From the NCBI RefSeq assembly GCF_016743815.1, contig NZ_CP061035.1:994501-1058500 (forward strand): a stretch of DNA of 64,000 nt. Reading direction: 5' to 3'. Positions within the stretch are counted from its first letter, which is position 1, and every line of letters starts with the position of its first letter. The position numbers were made by a program, and so were the translations under genes. The notes under the pieces are model-generated. The model saw nothing but the letters and a program-made list of their open reading frames with translations. It did not search any database and was not told the origin of the DNA. Shown here piece by piece: positions 1 through 10,816 of this stretch. This DNA comes from Sphingomonas aliaeris (lineage in GTDB: Bacteria > Pseudomonadota > Alphaproteobacteria > Sphingomonadales > Sphingomonadaceae).

Positions 1-2639
1 CCCTCGACCTTGGCGGACGCGTGACACGGTGGAACGCCGGGGCGGTGCGGACTTTGGGCTGGACCGAGGCCGAGATGCTTGGTCAATCGGCATCGGTTAT
101 ATTCACCGCAGACGAGCAGGCCGCAGGCACGCTTGCCGCGGAGATGAAGGCAGCACTCGACCACGGCAGGGGCGGTGGCGAGGGATGGCGTGTCCGCAAG
201 TCGGGCGAACGCTTCTGGGCGAGCGGCGAGATGACGCCGATCCGCGACGAGGCCGGGCAGCCGCTCGGCTTCGTGAAGGTTCTTCGCGACAGAACGCAGG
301 AGCACGTCGCCGAAGAAGCGCTAAGGCGTTCCGACGAGATGCTTCAGCGCGCTCAGGAAGCAGGTGGCGTTGGCGTGTTCTCAGTTGAACTCGAAGGGTC
401 CCTGCTCACCGTCACGCCCGAGTTCTGCCGTATCTTCGGGGTGCCCATCCAGAATACGATGCCCGCACGGCTCATCGAGCAACTTATCTTTCCTGGAGAC
501 GAGCGGAACATCTCCGACGAAGGCTCGCGCTCCAGCGGTGATACTCCACTCATCACGGAGTACCGGATCGTTCGCCCCGACGACGGTCAGACGAGGTGGG
601 TCTCGCGCCGCGCCGAGTACGAATACGATGCCGAGGGTCGTCGCGTCCGCATGGTCGGTGTCGTTCAAGACATAACGGCACAGCGCGAGGCGAGTGAAGC
701 TCTTGCAGCCAGCGAGGCCAGGTTCCGCGCCTTCACCGAAGCCGTACCGAACCAGGTCTGGTCGGCCCTACCGGACGGAAGCCTCGACTGGGCGAACCGG
801 CGGACAAGCGACTTCGTCGGTGTCGACGAGGTCCGGATGATGTCCAGTGGATGGGACGCGCTGTTGCATCCGGAAGATGTCGAGGACGCGACGTCGAAGT
901 GGCGTTCCGCTCTCCAGACTGGGGACACCTACGAGGCCGAGTTCAGACTACGCGATGCTGGGGGCCACTACCGTTGGCACCTCGCCCGCGCCGTGCCGCT
1001 TCGCGATGAAGGTGGCTCGACCACTCGTTGGATCGGGACCAACACCGACATTGAGGACCGGCGCAGAGCAAGCGATGCGCTTTCGGAGCTCAACGTTACG
1101 CTCGAGGAGCGGGTTGACCGCGCCGTGCGCGAGCGGGACCGCGCGTGGAAAAACTCGCGCGACCTTCAGGCGGTCATCAGTCCTGACGGCCGGTTTCAGG
1201 CAGTGAACGACGCATGGCAGGCGATCCTGGGTTATTCGGCGAGCGATGTCGTGGGTCGGAGCTATCTCGACTTCATCCATCCGGAAGATGAGCGATCGAG
1301 CCAGCAGGCGCTCGGTATCGCCACGGCCGACGAGCTCGCGCCGTATGAAAACAGGTACCGGCACGCGGACGGTGGATATCGCTGGATATCTTGGGTCGCG
1401 GCACCCGAAGGCGAGATGATCTATGCTAGCGGGCGGCACGTGACTGCCGACAAGGAGGCTGCCGCGGCCCTCGAAACTGCCCAAGACCAGTTGCGCCAGG
1501 CCCAGAAGATGGAGGCAGTCGGCCAGTTGACGGGCGGCGTCGCCCACGACTTCAACAATTTGCTCACGGTGATCCGCGGGTCGGTCGAACTGCTTGAGCG
1601 CGATGACCTCTCGGACGCGCGTCGTCGTCGCTATATCCAGGCGATCGGCGAGACCGCCGAGCGCGCCTCCAAACTGACGGGGCAGCTGCTTGCATTCGCT
1701 CGCCGTCAGTCGCTCACCCCTGAGGTGTTCGACGTCGGAGAGAGCCTAAGGAAGGTCCTTGACATGGTGCAGTCGCTGACCGGCTCCAGGATCGTGCTCA
1801 AGCTGAACCTTCCGCCCGATCCGTGCAGCGTGCTCGCCGACAGGGGGCAGTTTGATACCGCGATCGTCAACATGGCGATCAATGCGCGCGACGCCATGGC
1901 TGGAGAAGGAACCCTCTCCATCGGTGTCGGGTCGGTATCCGGCATACCATCCATCCGTGCCCACGAGCCTGTCGTCGGCAGTTTCGTGGCCGTGACCCTG
2001 GCCGACACGGGCTCGGGCATCCAGGCTGACGATCTCCAGCGCGTGTTCGAGCCGTTCTTCACGACCAAGGCCGTAGGCTCCGGGACGGGCCTTGGCCTGT
2101 CACAGGTCATTGGCTTCGCCAAGCAGTCCGGAGGTGACATCCGTGTCGAAAGCACGGTCGGTGCAGGTACGACCTTCACGCTCTATCTGCCACGGGCATC
2201 GCAGATGTCGGACAGCGCTGAGCACGAGGAGTACGAGGCGGGCGTAGGCGGGGACGGCGTCTGCGTACTCGTTGTCGAGGACAACGAAGCCGTTGGGCGT
2301 TTCGCAACCGATGCCCTCCGCGAACTTGGCTATGACAGCATCCTCGCGGTCAACGGCGCTGAGGCGCTCGAGATGCTCGAGCAGTCCCCGACACGGTTCC
2401 ATGTCGTCTTCTCGGACGTCGTGATGCCGGGGATCGACGGGGTGGAACTCGCCTCGCGGGTTCGCAGCGCCTATCCAGGCGTCCCTGTCATACTCACCAG
2501 CGGCTACAGCCATGTGCTGGCACAGAACGGCACACACGGCTTCGAGCTCCTGCACAAACCATATTCGATCGAGCAGCTTTCACGCGTGCTTCGGAAAGCT
2601 GTCCGCTGGGGAGTGCGCGCCCGTTTCAACTCAAACTGA
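1..2639 (+). CDS. Multi-PAS hybrid histidine kinase/response regulator (5' partial)
   Basis: A sensory hybrid kinase that would autophosphorylate on histidine and pass phosphate to its own receiver domain. The frame is open to the window edge and the first visible residues are already inside a PAS domain, so the true start lies upstream. The GTG at 21 is probably internal. Counting from it, PAS/PAC units lie near residues 1-100, 104-220, 232-345 and 380-485, followed by a HisKA domain with motif [11 protein letters not shown] (phospho-acceptor H509). A HATPase domain follows (N-box [11 protein letters not shown]-boxes DTGSG and GTGLGL). The C-terminal receiver has acidic residues in VVEDNE, acceptor D799 in FSDVVMPG and a KPY lysine. 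No transmembrane segment is visible, so the part seen is cytoplasmic. No partner regulator lies nearby; the receiver may act through phosphotransfer proteins. Confidence 0.93.
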   Translation, partial: LDLGGRVTRWNAGAVRTLGWTEAEMLGQSASVIFTADEQAAGTLAAEMKAALDHGRGGGEGWRVRKSGERFWASGEMTPIRDEAGQPLGFVKVLRDRTQEHVAEEALRRSDEMLQRAQEAGGVGVFSVELEGSLLTVTPEFCRIFGVPIQNTMPARLIEQLIFPGDERNISDEGSRSSGDTPLITEYRIVRPDDGQTRWVSRRAEYEYDAEGRRVRMVGVVQDITAQREASEALAASEARFRAFTEAVPNQVWSALPDGSLDWANRRTSDFVGVDEVRMMSSGWDALLHPEDVEDATSKWRSALQTGDTYEAEFRLRDAGGHYRWHLARAVPLRDEGGSTTRWIGTNTDIEDRRRASDALSELNVTLEERVDRAVRERDRAWKNSRDLQAVISPDGRFQAVNDAWQAILGYSASDVVGRSYLDFIHPEDERSSQQALGIATADELAPYENRYRHADGGYRWISWVAAPEGEMIYASGRHVTADKEAAAALETAQDQLRQAQKMEAVGQLTGGVAHDFNNLLTVIRGSVELLERDDLSDARRRRYIQAIGETAERASKLTGQLLAFARRQSLTPEVFDVGESLRKVLDMVQSLTGSRIVLKLNLPPDPCSVLADRGQFDTAIVNMAINARDAMAGEGTLSIGVGSVSGIPSIRAHEPVVGSFVAVTLADTGSGIQADDLQRVFEPFFTTKAVGSGTGLGLSQVIGFAKQSGGDIRVESTVGAGTTFTLYLPRASQMSDSAEHEEYEAGVGGDGVCVLVVEDNEAVGRFATDALRELGYDSILAVNGAEALEMLEQSPTRFHVVFSDVVMPGIDGVELASRVRSAYPGVPVILTSGYSHVLAQNGTHGFELLHKPYSIEQLSRVLRKAVRWGVRARFNSN

Positions 2640-2795
2640 TACTTCGGGCGTCGAAAGCGGCTGCCTTCGCAGGACTTCTTTTCACCGGACAACGCACGTG
2701 TCGAAGAGGCTTAGTGATCGGAACTCGGGAAGCTCGGTGTAGGACTTTCGGTGCACTTTTGCCTCCCAGCAGATCCTACATGCTCGCGATCGTGA

Positions 2796-3692
2796 TCACG
2801 TCGTGGCCAACCAACCGGATACGACTGATGCTACGCGCTCGGGCTGTTCGAGGTGGAGCCAATGGCTCGCACCTTCGAGGACTTGCAGCCGACCCGTGTC
2901 ACACAAGTCAAGGGACGCCTCCGCGACGTGAAGCTCGAGAAAGCGGTCATCGCTTCCCCAGAGGATGAGTGTGGCCGGTGATATCCTGGCGGGCGTTCCC
3001 CCCGCGAAGCGCAGTGGTAGCGCGCGGTAGTAGTTGAGCATCCCGGTCAGCGACCCGGAATGTCGCCATGCCTCGACATAGTGGTCGAGTGCGCCCGGCT
3101 CGAACGTGTCTGACCTGCCGCTGGCCTGCATCATCGTTCGGAGGCTTAGGAAATCGAAGCTGCCTAATGCCGTTTCCGGAAGCAACGGCAGCTGGAAAAA
3201 CGCGACATAGGCGCTGCGCAGGGCCTGTGTCGGATGCGTCAACGCCTGCTTCGCCAACACATCCGGGTGTGGACCGGCCATCAACACCACGCGGCGCAGG
3301 CGATCGGGATGGCGAGCGGCAAGCCACCAACCGATGACAGCGCCCCAGTCATGACCGACGAGATGAATCCGCTCGGCCCCGTACGCATCGGCAAGCGCCA
3401 CTACGTCGGCCACAAGCGTATCCAGCGTGTAGGACGCAACGTCCTGCGGCGGATCGCTCTCGCCATAGCCGCGCATGTCCGGGACGATGACACGGTAGCC
3501 GGCCTCGGCTAAAGGATCGATCTGGTACCGCCAGGCCCACCAGAACTCCGGAAAGCCGTGAAGCAGGATAACGACCGGTCCGTCCACCGGTCCGGCATCC
3601 ACGACGTGGAGCGTCACGCCGTCGATCGCGCGATGGGACTCGCGCCATCCGGGCTGGAGAAGACCGGTCGTGAACCTCCGCGTGCTGCTCAC
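2796..3692 (-). CDS. Alpha/beta hydrolase, epoxide hydrolase-like
   Basis: A cytosolic alpha/beta hydrolase of 298 residues, the usual length for the epoxide hydrolase/haloalkane dehalogenase branch. Visible signatures are the oxyanion motif HGFPEFWWAW (45-54), DMRGYGESD (72-80) and the nucleophile elbow GHDWGA, with aspartate D115 instead of serine. A late histidine sits in ASHWLHLEQP. The Asp nucleophile with HGFPEFWW favours hydrolysis of an epoxide; the substrate cannot be read from sequence. The start is a GTG with only a weak GGA just upstream, so it may be off by some codons. The gene stands alone, transcribed towards the kinase. Confidence 0.85.
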   Translation of the reverse strand: MSSTRRFTTGLLQPGWRESHRAIDGVTLHVVDAGPVDGPVVILLHGFPEFWWAWRYQIDPLAEAGYRVIVPDMRGYGESDPPQDVASYTLDTLVADVVALADAYGAERIHLVGHDWGAVIGWWLAARHPDRLRRVVLMAGPHPDVLAKQALTHPTQALRSAYVAFFQLPLLPETALGSFDFLSLRTMMQASGRSDTFEPGALDHYVEAWRHSGSLTGMLNYYRALPLRFAGGTPARISPATLILWGSDDRFLELHVAEASLDLCDTGRLQVLEGASHWLHLEQPERVASVVSGWLATT

Positions 3693-3752
3693 TCCGTTAT
3701 CCCGGTGCCATGGTCTGCATCTTGCCCGCTCCCCTCCAGCGCAATGACGTAT

Positions 3753-4361
3753 TCAGGGTTGTGTACCGGACATGCGACGCGCCTCCTCGAGGTGGCGGGT
3801 GACGATCGGAATCGCGCCCTGCGCCACCGTCACGAGTTGCGCGGTGTCGCCGCCCGCAGCGTATGATTGATGAAGGCTGAGCGCGGCCTCGTGCGCTGAG
3901 ACCTGCTGGGTCAGGAACTCGCGATCGAAACCGGGAGCGTCGATAGCGAGGAGGCGGGTGATCATATCGCGCTTGTCCGGCTGCAGAACGGGAGGTGGGG
4001 GAACGATCCCTGCTGCCTTCGCAGCGGCAAGAGCCTGGTTCGTCGTCAACGTATGATGCGCCACCATCATTGCGGCGTAACGGCGCACGTCCGGGTTCTG
4101 CGATCGCTGTAGCGCGACCTGGCTGGCGCTGATCTCGAACACGTCGCTCTCTCCCGCGAGGAACAGGTACGGCTTGGCGACGATCGAAGTCGGCGGGGCA
4201 GCGGGCGGCGGCGGCGTTAGCGCTTGGGTGAACTCCCGTGGTGAGGTTGCACGATCGTTGTCAGGAGCGGCTGGTGTCGCGACGTCGGCGGACGTCGTCG
4301 TCTGAGCGTAAAGTGGCACTGGGGCGAGTGCAAGTGCGGCAAGGCAGAGACGCGCGATCAT
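3753..4361 (-). CDS. DUF4142 family exported protein
   Basis: An exported protein of about 202 residues whose family is named from DUF4142 (predicted ferritin-like four-helix fold, function unknown, common in alphaproteobacteria). The signal peptide MIARLCLAALALAPVPLYAQ is followed by a Pro/Ala-rich linker. The helical domain contains SASQVALQRSQNPDVRRYA and AMMVAHHTLTTNQAL, typical of the family. I chose the ATG at 4361 because it overlaps the stop of the upstream gene as ATGA and begins exactly at the signal peptide. A start 15 bases further upstream would put MAGAP in front. The two genes are therefore translationally coupled. Confidence 0.82.
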   Translation of the reverse strand: MIARLCLAALALAPVPLYAQTTTSADVATPAAPDNDRATSPREFTQALTPPPPAAPPTSIVAKPYLFLAGESDVFEISASQVALQRSQNPDVRRYAAMMVAHHTLTTNQALAAAKAAGIVPPPPVLQPDKRDMITRLLAIDAPGFDREFLTQQVSAHEAALSLHQSYAAGGDTAQLVTVAQGAIPIVTRHLEEARRMSGTQP

Positions 4362-5443
4362 GGGCGCACCCGCCATAGCTGGGTCGCGACACCCGGACGA
4401 TTATCCGGCTTGAACCAGTCGTTGTCCTGAATTCGCGACGTCGTCAGCAACACCTGGCCATCCGGCAGCTCCGCCATGCTGTCGGGCCAGCGTAGGCGAC
4501 GGTCCTGCACCAGCGTAGTGACGGTCCCGTCAGGGCCCATCACCCGCACCGCATTCTCCTCTGGCGCAGTTATCAGCAGTCTTCCATCACGTAGACGCAG
4601 GTACCCGTCGGCAACGCGGTTCTCGGCGACCTTCTCGACTGATCGCGCGATGGAATCCGAGGTGGCGTCCGGTCGGGTAAGCTGTGCCACCGGCACGCGG
4701 TAGATCGTCTTGCCGGTAAGCGCCTGCCATAGAAGATACTGGCCGTCGGCAGACAGCTCGATACTGTCGGCATGGAACATCGGCTGACGACCGTCGGGCC
4801 GACGAAGCGGCCGGCCGTCAGTGGCGACCAGTACGGTCGGATCCATCATCGTACTCGGATGCCTGTCGAGCACGCGTGTCGCGACACCGCTCTCGATATC
4901 TAGCATCACCAGTGCCCCCCGCCCGGAGTCGGTCATGAAGGCATATCGTCCATCGGCTGTGAACCGGATGTCGTTGAGGTAGCTGTCGGCTGGCGCGACC
5001 GTCTCGTCGAAAGCATAGGTTCGGGCTACTTGATTGGTCGCAAGATCGATCCGCACGAGCTTCGCGGCACCGGGCAGGACCTTCTCCGCGTTAGGCGCCC
5101 CAGGGTCGAGGACCCACAGATTTCCCTTCTTGTCAGCGACCACGCTCTGAACGTTCACGAAGTGAGTGCGCGGATCGATCTGCGAGCTGCTGGAGTTGCG
5201 CCAGCTGTTCCACTCAACATTCGGGTAGGCTGCGATTGAGCCGTCGCGGCGAACCTCGGCGACGGAGATGGGCACGTCGGCGTTCCAGCGCGGAAAGTTG
5301 ACGAACATTCGCCCATCCTGCGCCGCGGCAACGCCCGTCACTTCCTGGTCGAACGCCGCCACTTGCGTAATACGCTGCCCATGCGCGGGTGATGCTACCG
5401 CCAAGGGCAACGCTGCGGCTGCCAACAATAGTCTCAACTTCAT
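4358..5443 (-). CDS. Major royal jelly protein/yellow family exported protein
   Basis: A periplasmic or secreted six-bladed beta-propeller of the royal jelly/yellow family, 361 residues. Bacterial members are of unknown or lactonase-like function. Features seen are a signal peptide ending near SPAHGQ and family motifs NVQSVVADKKGNLWVLDPG, LNDIRFTADGRYAFMTDSG, MMDPTVL and HADSIELSADGQYL. The ATG at 5443 has a GAGG ribosome site at proper spacing and begins the signal peptide directly. The open frame extends eight codons further. It is followed, with a 4-base overlap, by the DUF4142 gene, so the two form an operon of exported proteins. Confidence 0.82.
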   Translation of the reverse strand: MKLRLLLAAAALPLAVASPAHGQRITQVAAFDQEVTGVAAAQDGRMFVNFPRWNADVPISVAEVRRDGSIAAYPNVEWNSWRNSSSSQIDPRTHFVNVQSVVADKKGNLWVLDPGAPNAEKVLPGAAKLVRIDLATNQVARTYAFDETVAPADSYLNDIRFTADGRYAFMTDSGRGALVMLDIESGVATRVLDRHPSTMMDPTVLVATDGRPLRRPDGRQPMFHADSIELSADGQYLLWQALTGKTIYRVPVAQLTRPDATSDSIARSVEKVAENRVADGYLRLRDGRLLITAPEENAVRVMGPDGTVTTLVQDRRLRWPDSMAELPDGQVLLTTSRIQDNDWFKPDNRPGVATQLWRVRP

Positions 5444-5538
5444 CGGGCTACCTCGTGTGGATTTCATTTCACCCCGGAACCAATCGCCGCAGACTTTGGT
5501 TCCGGAGTGAAAATCGAGACGAATCAGGAGCTTGACGC

Positions 5539-6675
5539 ATGTTAATCAACCCGAAGCGAGTTGCTTTGATCGTGTCCGCTCTCGGGTTGGCTGCAGGCGG
5601 ATGCACTCAACCAGACGGACGCGCGGTAACGCCGGGCGCGGTTGCCGCGCTGCCGAACGGCTAGCCGGGACAAGAGGCATCAGGTGTCCGGCCAACTGCG
5701 GAGAACCAGGCCGTACTGGATGCGCTGACCGGGCCGCTGCGCCTGCGCCCGTATTATACGCTTGCCCCTTCCGAAGCGCGATTGCAGCCGAGCTTCGCCG
5801 ACGGGGTGGTTGCCGCGACGCAGATCGCCGGACGTTCCCCGCCAATCTTGTCTGGCATTGCCACACGCGAGATCCAGGTCGCAGGAGCCGCCGGTCCCAT
5901 TCCGGCGCGCGTCTACCGGCCCACTGATGCTCCAGTTGGCGTACCACTACCCGTCATCGTCTATTTCCACGGCGGCGGCTGGGTCATCGCCGATCGCAAC
6001 GTGTACGATGCGTCGGCCCGTGCGCTTGCTCGTGAATCTAGTGCGGTGGTGCTGTCCGTGGACTATCGCCGCGCACCCGAGTTCAGGTTCCCCGCTCAGC
6101 ATGACGACGCGCTGGCAAGCTATCGTTGGACAGTCGCGAACGCCCCGTCGATCGGTGGTGACCCGGCACGCATCGCGGTCGCTGGCGAGAGTGCCGGTGG
6201 GAACCTGGCGATTGCGACCGCCATTGCCGCGCGCGACGCAGGGTTGCCTGCCCCGATCCACATCCTCTCGATCTATCCGATTGCAGGCAGCGATCTCAAC
6301 ACGCCGTCCTATCAGGAGAACGCGAACGCGATGCCGCTCAACCGCGCGGCCATGGCCTGGTTCCTGCACCATACGCTGCGCACCGATGCGGATGCCAGCG
6401 ATCCGCGCATCAACCTGGTCGCTGCAAACCTCTCCGGGCTGCCACCGGTGACGATCATCGCCGCGCAGATCGATCCGTTGCGCAGCGAGGGCGAGATGCT
6501 CACCGAACGACTTAGGGCTGCAGGTGTGACCGTCGAGCGACGCGAATATCCGCGAGTCACGCACGAGTTCTTCGGAAGCGACATGCTTTTGCCCGAAGCG
6601 AAGACCGCACAGGTCTATGCAGGCGCACGGCTTCGCGCAGCCTTCGTGAGAAATATCGCAGACCCGACCAAGTAG
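5539..6675 (+). pseudogene. HSL-family lipoprotein esterase interrupted by an in-frame TAG
   Basis: A hormone-sensitive-lipase type carboxylesterase. The reading frame opens at an ATG (5539) with an AGGAG site. It encodes a lipoprotein signal (ALGLAAGGC, cysteine 22), then stops at TAG (5662-5664, codon 42). The same frame continues without another stop to 6675 and carries the whole enzyme: HGGGW oxyanion motif, DYRRAPE, GESAGGN nucleophile elbow, and a late Asp and His (AQIDPL, RVTHEFF). The codon context NG-stop-PGQ suggests a CAG-to-TAG change. An internal ATG-less restart would give an unlipidated cytosolic enzyme of about 297 residues. I cannot tell a real mutation from a sequencing error. 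Confidence 0.8.
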
Positions 6676-6876
6676 CTGGTTGAGCCTATGAGCAACCGCT
6701 GAGCCAGGACGAACAGATCATATCGCGCGCCACGTATATGAGCGGGCGGGGTCGATTCTCATAGTTGCACTGCAGCAACAGTTCGTAACAATAGCGTAAC
6801 GCTTAGGTCGGTCGGCGATTGTCACCACGATCAACTCGGGTCACCCTCCCTTCGTAATCATCACAGGGGGAAGACA

Positions 6877-9731
6877 ATGACGCTCAAGACGATGCTTCGC
6901 TGCAGCGCGGTCCTGCCGGCCATGTTCCTGCTCGATACGGGGGGGCGCTTGCCCAATCGGTCACTACGCCAGCGACCTCGGACCTTGCACCCTCTGACGA
7001 GATCGTCGTCACCGGTTCGCGCATCCGCCGTGATCCACTGAACGAGGCAAGTCCGGTCGTCGTCGTCGATCAGGCATCCCTCGCCCGCACCGGCCTGTCG
7101 TCGGTCGCCGATGTACTGCAGCGCCTGCCCAGTGCCAGTGGCGGCCTGAACAGCAAGGTCAACAACTCTGGTAACCTCGGCAATCCGCCAGACGGTGGCG
7201 GCGTTGGTGCGGGTTCGGCAGAAATCGATCTGCGCTATCTCAGCTCCAAGCGTACACTCGTGCTGGTCGATGGTTTGCGCTTCGTGCCCGGCACGAGCGG
7301 AAGCGGGATTCCCGCCACCGTCGATCTCAACACGATCCCGACCAACATGGTCGAGCGCGTCGAGGTGCTGCAATCCGGTGCCTCGCCGCTCTATGGGTCG
7401 GATGCGATCGCCGGCGTGGTCAACATCATCACCGTTTCTCAGCAGGTCGGCCTGCGCGCCTCCGCACAGTTCGGCACGTTCCGCCAGGGCGACGGCCATA
7501 CTCAGGACTACAACGTCAGCTACGGCATCAAGGGGCCGACGACCAATTTCGTATTCGGCGCCAGCTACGTGAAGCAGGAAGCGGTGCGGTCTTCAAACCG
7601 CGCCATCTCGCAATTCCCAAATCCCGGCCAGGGATCATGCACTGATCCGATCGGTGGCTGTTCCAGCGCGGCGGTGAACGGGCGCTTCCTCGGCTTCTTC
7701 GGCAATTTGACGATCCGCAACGCGCCGGATGCGACGCCGACGCTCGGCGAACTGCGCCCCTTCACAGCTGCCGACCGCTTCAACTTCGCGCCGTTCAACT
7801 ACATCCTGACGCCGTCCGAGCGCTATGGCGCATGGTTCAGCTACAAGCAGGAAGTCACCTCCGACATCAACCTGCGCGTCAAGGCATCGTACAACCGCCG
7901 CAAGTCACAGAACCAGGCCGCGTTTGAACCGCTGTTCATCGGGCCGGATGCCGGCAACGGGGCAGGCAGCCTGTTCGACACCCTGTCGATCGATGCGACC
8001 AACCCGTTCAATCCGTTCGGCGTGACGCTTTCGGCCGGCAAGCCGGGCGAGGCGCCAGCGAACTATTCGTTCATCGCGCGCCGTCTTGTCGAGGCCGGAC
8101 AGCGGACGTTCAACCAGCGGGTTGATACGATGTCCGCGACCGCGACATTGGACGGTTCCTTCCTCGTCGGCAGCCATAAATGGTATTGGGATGCCAATGC
8201 CACGTTCGGTCTGAACGATGCGCATCAGAGCTTCACTGGAAACGTCAATGCGGCGCGCGTCGCGCAGGCGGTCGGGCCGCTCGCTTTGTGCACGGGTGCA
8301 TGCGTTCCGCTCAACCTGTTCGGCGGTGCTGGATCGATCACGCCCGCTCAGCTTGCCTTCATCGCGTTTACCGAACGCGACAAGAGCAGCCAGCAGCTCT
8401 ACGACTATACCGCGAACCTGAGCGGCGATCTGTTCGACCTTCCGGCTGGCCCGCTGGCCTTCGCGATCGGCTACGAACACCGCGCGCAGCGTGCCAGCTT
8501 CGATCCCGATCCGATCGTCGCCGCAGGCCTTGGTGCCGACATCCCCGCGCAACCCGCCAGCGGCGGGTTCAATTCCGACGAATTCTTCGGCGAGGTGCGC
8601 GTGCCCTTGCTGAAGGACCAGCCCTTCTTCAACTCGCTCGAGGTTAACGGAGCGGTCCGCCACGCCGAATATTCGATTAGCGGCGGCAGCACGACCTACA
8701 CGGGTCAGGCGCTGTGGAAGCCGGTCGCCGACGTGCTTCTGCGCGCGTCGTACGCCACGGGCTTCCGTGCACCCAGCATCGGTGAGTTGTTCGGTGGGCG
8801 CTCGCGCTTCGATAACCCGATCAATGATCCCTGCTCGAACATCGCAGGCTCGCCGTATCAGAGCAGCGCGGTCGTCCGGGCGAACTGCACCGCGGACGGC
8901 GTTCCTGCGAGTGGCAGCTATGCCGAGGATCCGGGCCAGTTGCCGGTCATCACGCAGGGCAATTCGAAGCTGCGCCCGGAAAAGTCGCGCAGTATGCTGT
9001 TTGGTGCTGTCTATTCGCCGGCCTGGGCGCGCAGGAGCGGCTTCGCGAGCAACTTCAGCTTCGAGGCGAACTACTATGACATCCGCGTCGACAACGCGAT
9101 TGCCGCAGTCGATGCTAATCTGACGCTTAACAATTGCGCGTTGCGGGCGGATGCCGCCAGTTGCGCGCTGACGGTGCGTACCAGCAACGGCTTCATCAAC
9201 GAAATCGATGGCACGCTGCAAAATCTGGACAGCATCCGCACCCGCGGGATCGACGCCGTGCTGAACTATCGCACCCCCGTCACTTCGGTCGGTACGTTCG
9301 GCCTGTCGATCAACGCCACGCGCCTGCTGAAGTACCGCCTGTCCGCCTCGAACGGCTTCGTTATGATCAACCGCGAAGGAACCGAACGCGGCAGCCCGGA
9401 TCAGGCCTTCCCGAAGCTCAAGGGAAATGCCACGATCGACTGGTCGCTGGGCGGTGTGGCCGCATCGTTCACCGGCCGCTACATTTCGGGCGTGACGGAA
9501 ATCAAAGCGGACGGCACGCCGAACCGTCTCGACAAGCGCTTCTACGGCGACGCCCAGATCATCCTGTCGCCGTCCTTCCTTCAGAACCGCGCGTCGTTCA
9601 CGATCGGCGTGAACAACGTCTTCAACACCGATCCGCCGGCCTGCTTCAGCTGCAGCCTGAACAATTTCGACCCGACGACCTACGACGTCCCGGGGCAATT
9701 CGGTTACCTGCGGCTGTCGTACAAGATGTAG
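6877..9731 (+). CDS. TonB-dependent receptor, signal peptide out of frame at a 7-G run
   Basis: An outer-membrane TonB-dependent receptor of about 950 residues, probably for a siderophore or carbohydrate (substrate not readable). The ATG at 6877 follows a GGGGG ribosome site and starts a signal peptide. At a run of seven G (6939-6945) the frame is lost. One more G would join it to GALAQS and to the plug domain (DEIVVTGSRIRRDP; VLVDGLRFVPG; SPLYGSDAIAGVVNII). The barrel follows in frame, with RASYATGFRAPSIGELF near 8742-8790 and the C-terminal strand FGYLRLSYKM. Either one base was lost, in life or in assembly, or the tract slips. As read, translation could begin only inside the plug (for example GTG 7260), without export. 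Confidence 0.85.
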
Positions 9732-10123
9732 TCGGACTGGATTTGAGGGCGTACAGCGCGGCGACGAGGCCCGCCGCGTTGTTCGCAGTATAGACGCGGT
9801 GGAACCGGTGGATTCCATCATACCGTCATCGCCATGCTCCACCTATCTACGCCGACCCGACAGTATCAATCGAACTGCCGGACGTCGTTCGCTCCGCGGT
9901 TTCGGCCGAGCATCTCATCATCTTCAGGCCGAGGACGGTGCGCAGCTATCGACGGACAACACGACCTTGGCGTCTTTCAGGAACTGGTATAATTTCTTCC
10001 CAACTATTGGTTCGGTCTCGCAATCGATGTCGAGCCATGTACGCGAACGGTGATGGTGAACTCGGGTAGTTCGGGGGCCGGGCCGCCCGGCGCCGCAATG
10101 GTTGACGAGCCGGAGGAGTTACG
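9732..10123. other. Intergenic stretch without recognisable gene
   Basis: Between the TonB receptor and the GST gene. Several short frames are open, but none has a recognisable motif or a ribosome site. The last 20 bases hold the GGAG ribosome site of the GST gene. I see no strong hairpin. Confidence 0.5.
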
Positions 10124-10777
10124 ATGTCGCTGACACTCTACGCCCATCCTTTTTCCTCCTACAGCCAGAAGGTTCTCATCGCGCTCTGGGAAAACGGGAC
10201 GCCCTTCGCTTACCGCCACATGGAGGAACCCGGGGCTGGAGAGGAATTGGTCCAGCTATGGCCGATCGGAAAGTTCCCGGTGCTACTCGACGGTTCCTCG
10301 ACCATCGTTGAAACCAGCATCATCATCGAGCATCTGGACCACTATCATCCCGGGAGTGTCCGCTTCCTCCCGGAAGATCCAATTGATGCGCTGGAGGTAA
10401 GACTACTCGACCGGTTCTTCGATCAGCATGTGATGAACGCGGCGCAAGTCGCGGTGAACGAGTCGTTGCGCCAAACGGCAGACCGGCTCGACGAAGCGAA
10501 ACAGACATCCGCAGCGGCGCTGGAGCGAGCCTACTCTTGGTTGGAGCGTCGACTTGCCGACCGCGAATGGGCCGCAGGTAATTTCTTCTCGCTCGCCGAC
10601 TGTGCCGCGGCACCTTCGCTTTTCTATGCCGACTGGGTGCATCCGATCGACAGCATTTTCCCGAAGGTGCGAGCCTATCGCGCAAGGCTTCTGGCGCGTC
10701 CCTCCTTTTGCCGGGCCGTAGAGGAAGGTCGCAGATACCGCTCGTACTTTCCACTCGGTGCGCCTGATCGGGACTAA
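10124..10777 (+). CDS. Glutathione S-transferase family protein
   Basis: A cytosolic glutathione transferase, 217 residues. The N-terminal thioredoxin-like domain is visible: LYAHPFSSYSQKVLIALWE with candidate catalytic Ser/Tyr near 11-14, the cis-proline motif GKFPVLLD, and the glutathione gamma-Glu site VETSIIIEHL. The C-terminal helical domain carries the family N-capping box (FSLADCAAAP). The start ATG has a GGAGG site seven bases upstream. The gene stands alone between the TonB receptor and the convergent SRAP gene. Substrate is unknown. Confidence 0.9.
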   Translation: MSLTLYAHPFSSYSQKVLIALWENGTPFAYRHMEEPGAGEELVQLWPIGKFPVLLDGSSTIVETSIIIEHLDHYHPGSVRFLPEDPIDALEVRLLDRFFDQHVMNAAQVAVNESLRQTADRLDEAKQTSAAALERAYSWLERRLADREWAAGNFFSLADCAAAPSLFYADWVHPIDSIFPKVRAYRARLLARPSFCRAVEEGRRYRSYFPLGAPDRD

Positions 10778-10816
10778 ACAGAGGGAACCGGGTCGGTGCA
10801 TCCTATTGGGTTAGCT

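Noticed and set aside
976..991. Sigma-54-like TTGGCACC with GG-N10-GC
   Set aside because: It lies inside the hybrid kinase coding region and the -12 half is poor.
7905..9842. Very long open frame antisense to the TonB receptor
   Set aside because: A shadow of GC-rich coding sequence; its protein is Arg-rich and low in sense motifs, while the plus strand has a clear receptor.
9799..10053. 84-codon frame downstream of the TonB receptor
   Set aside because: No ribosome site and no motif; the composition looks like intergenic DNA.
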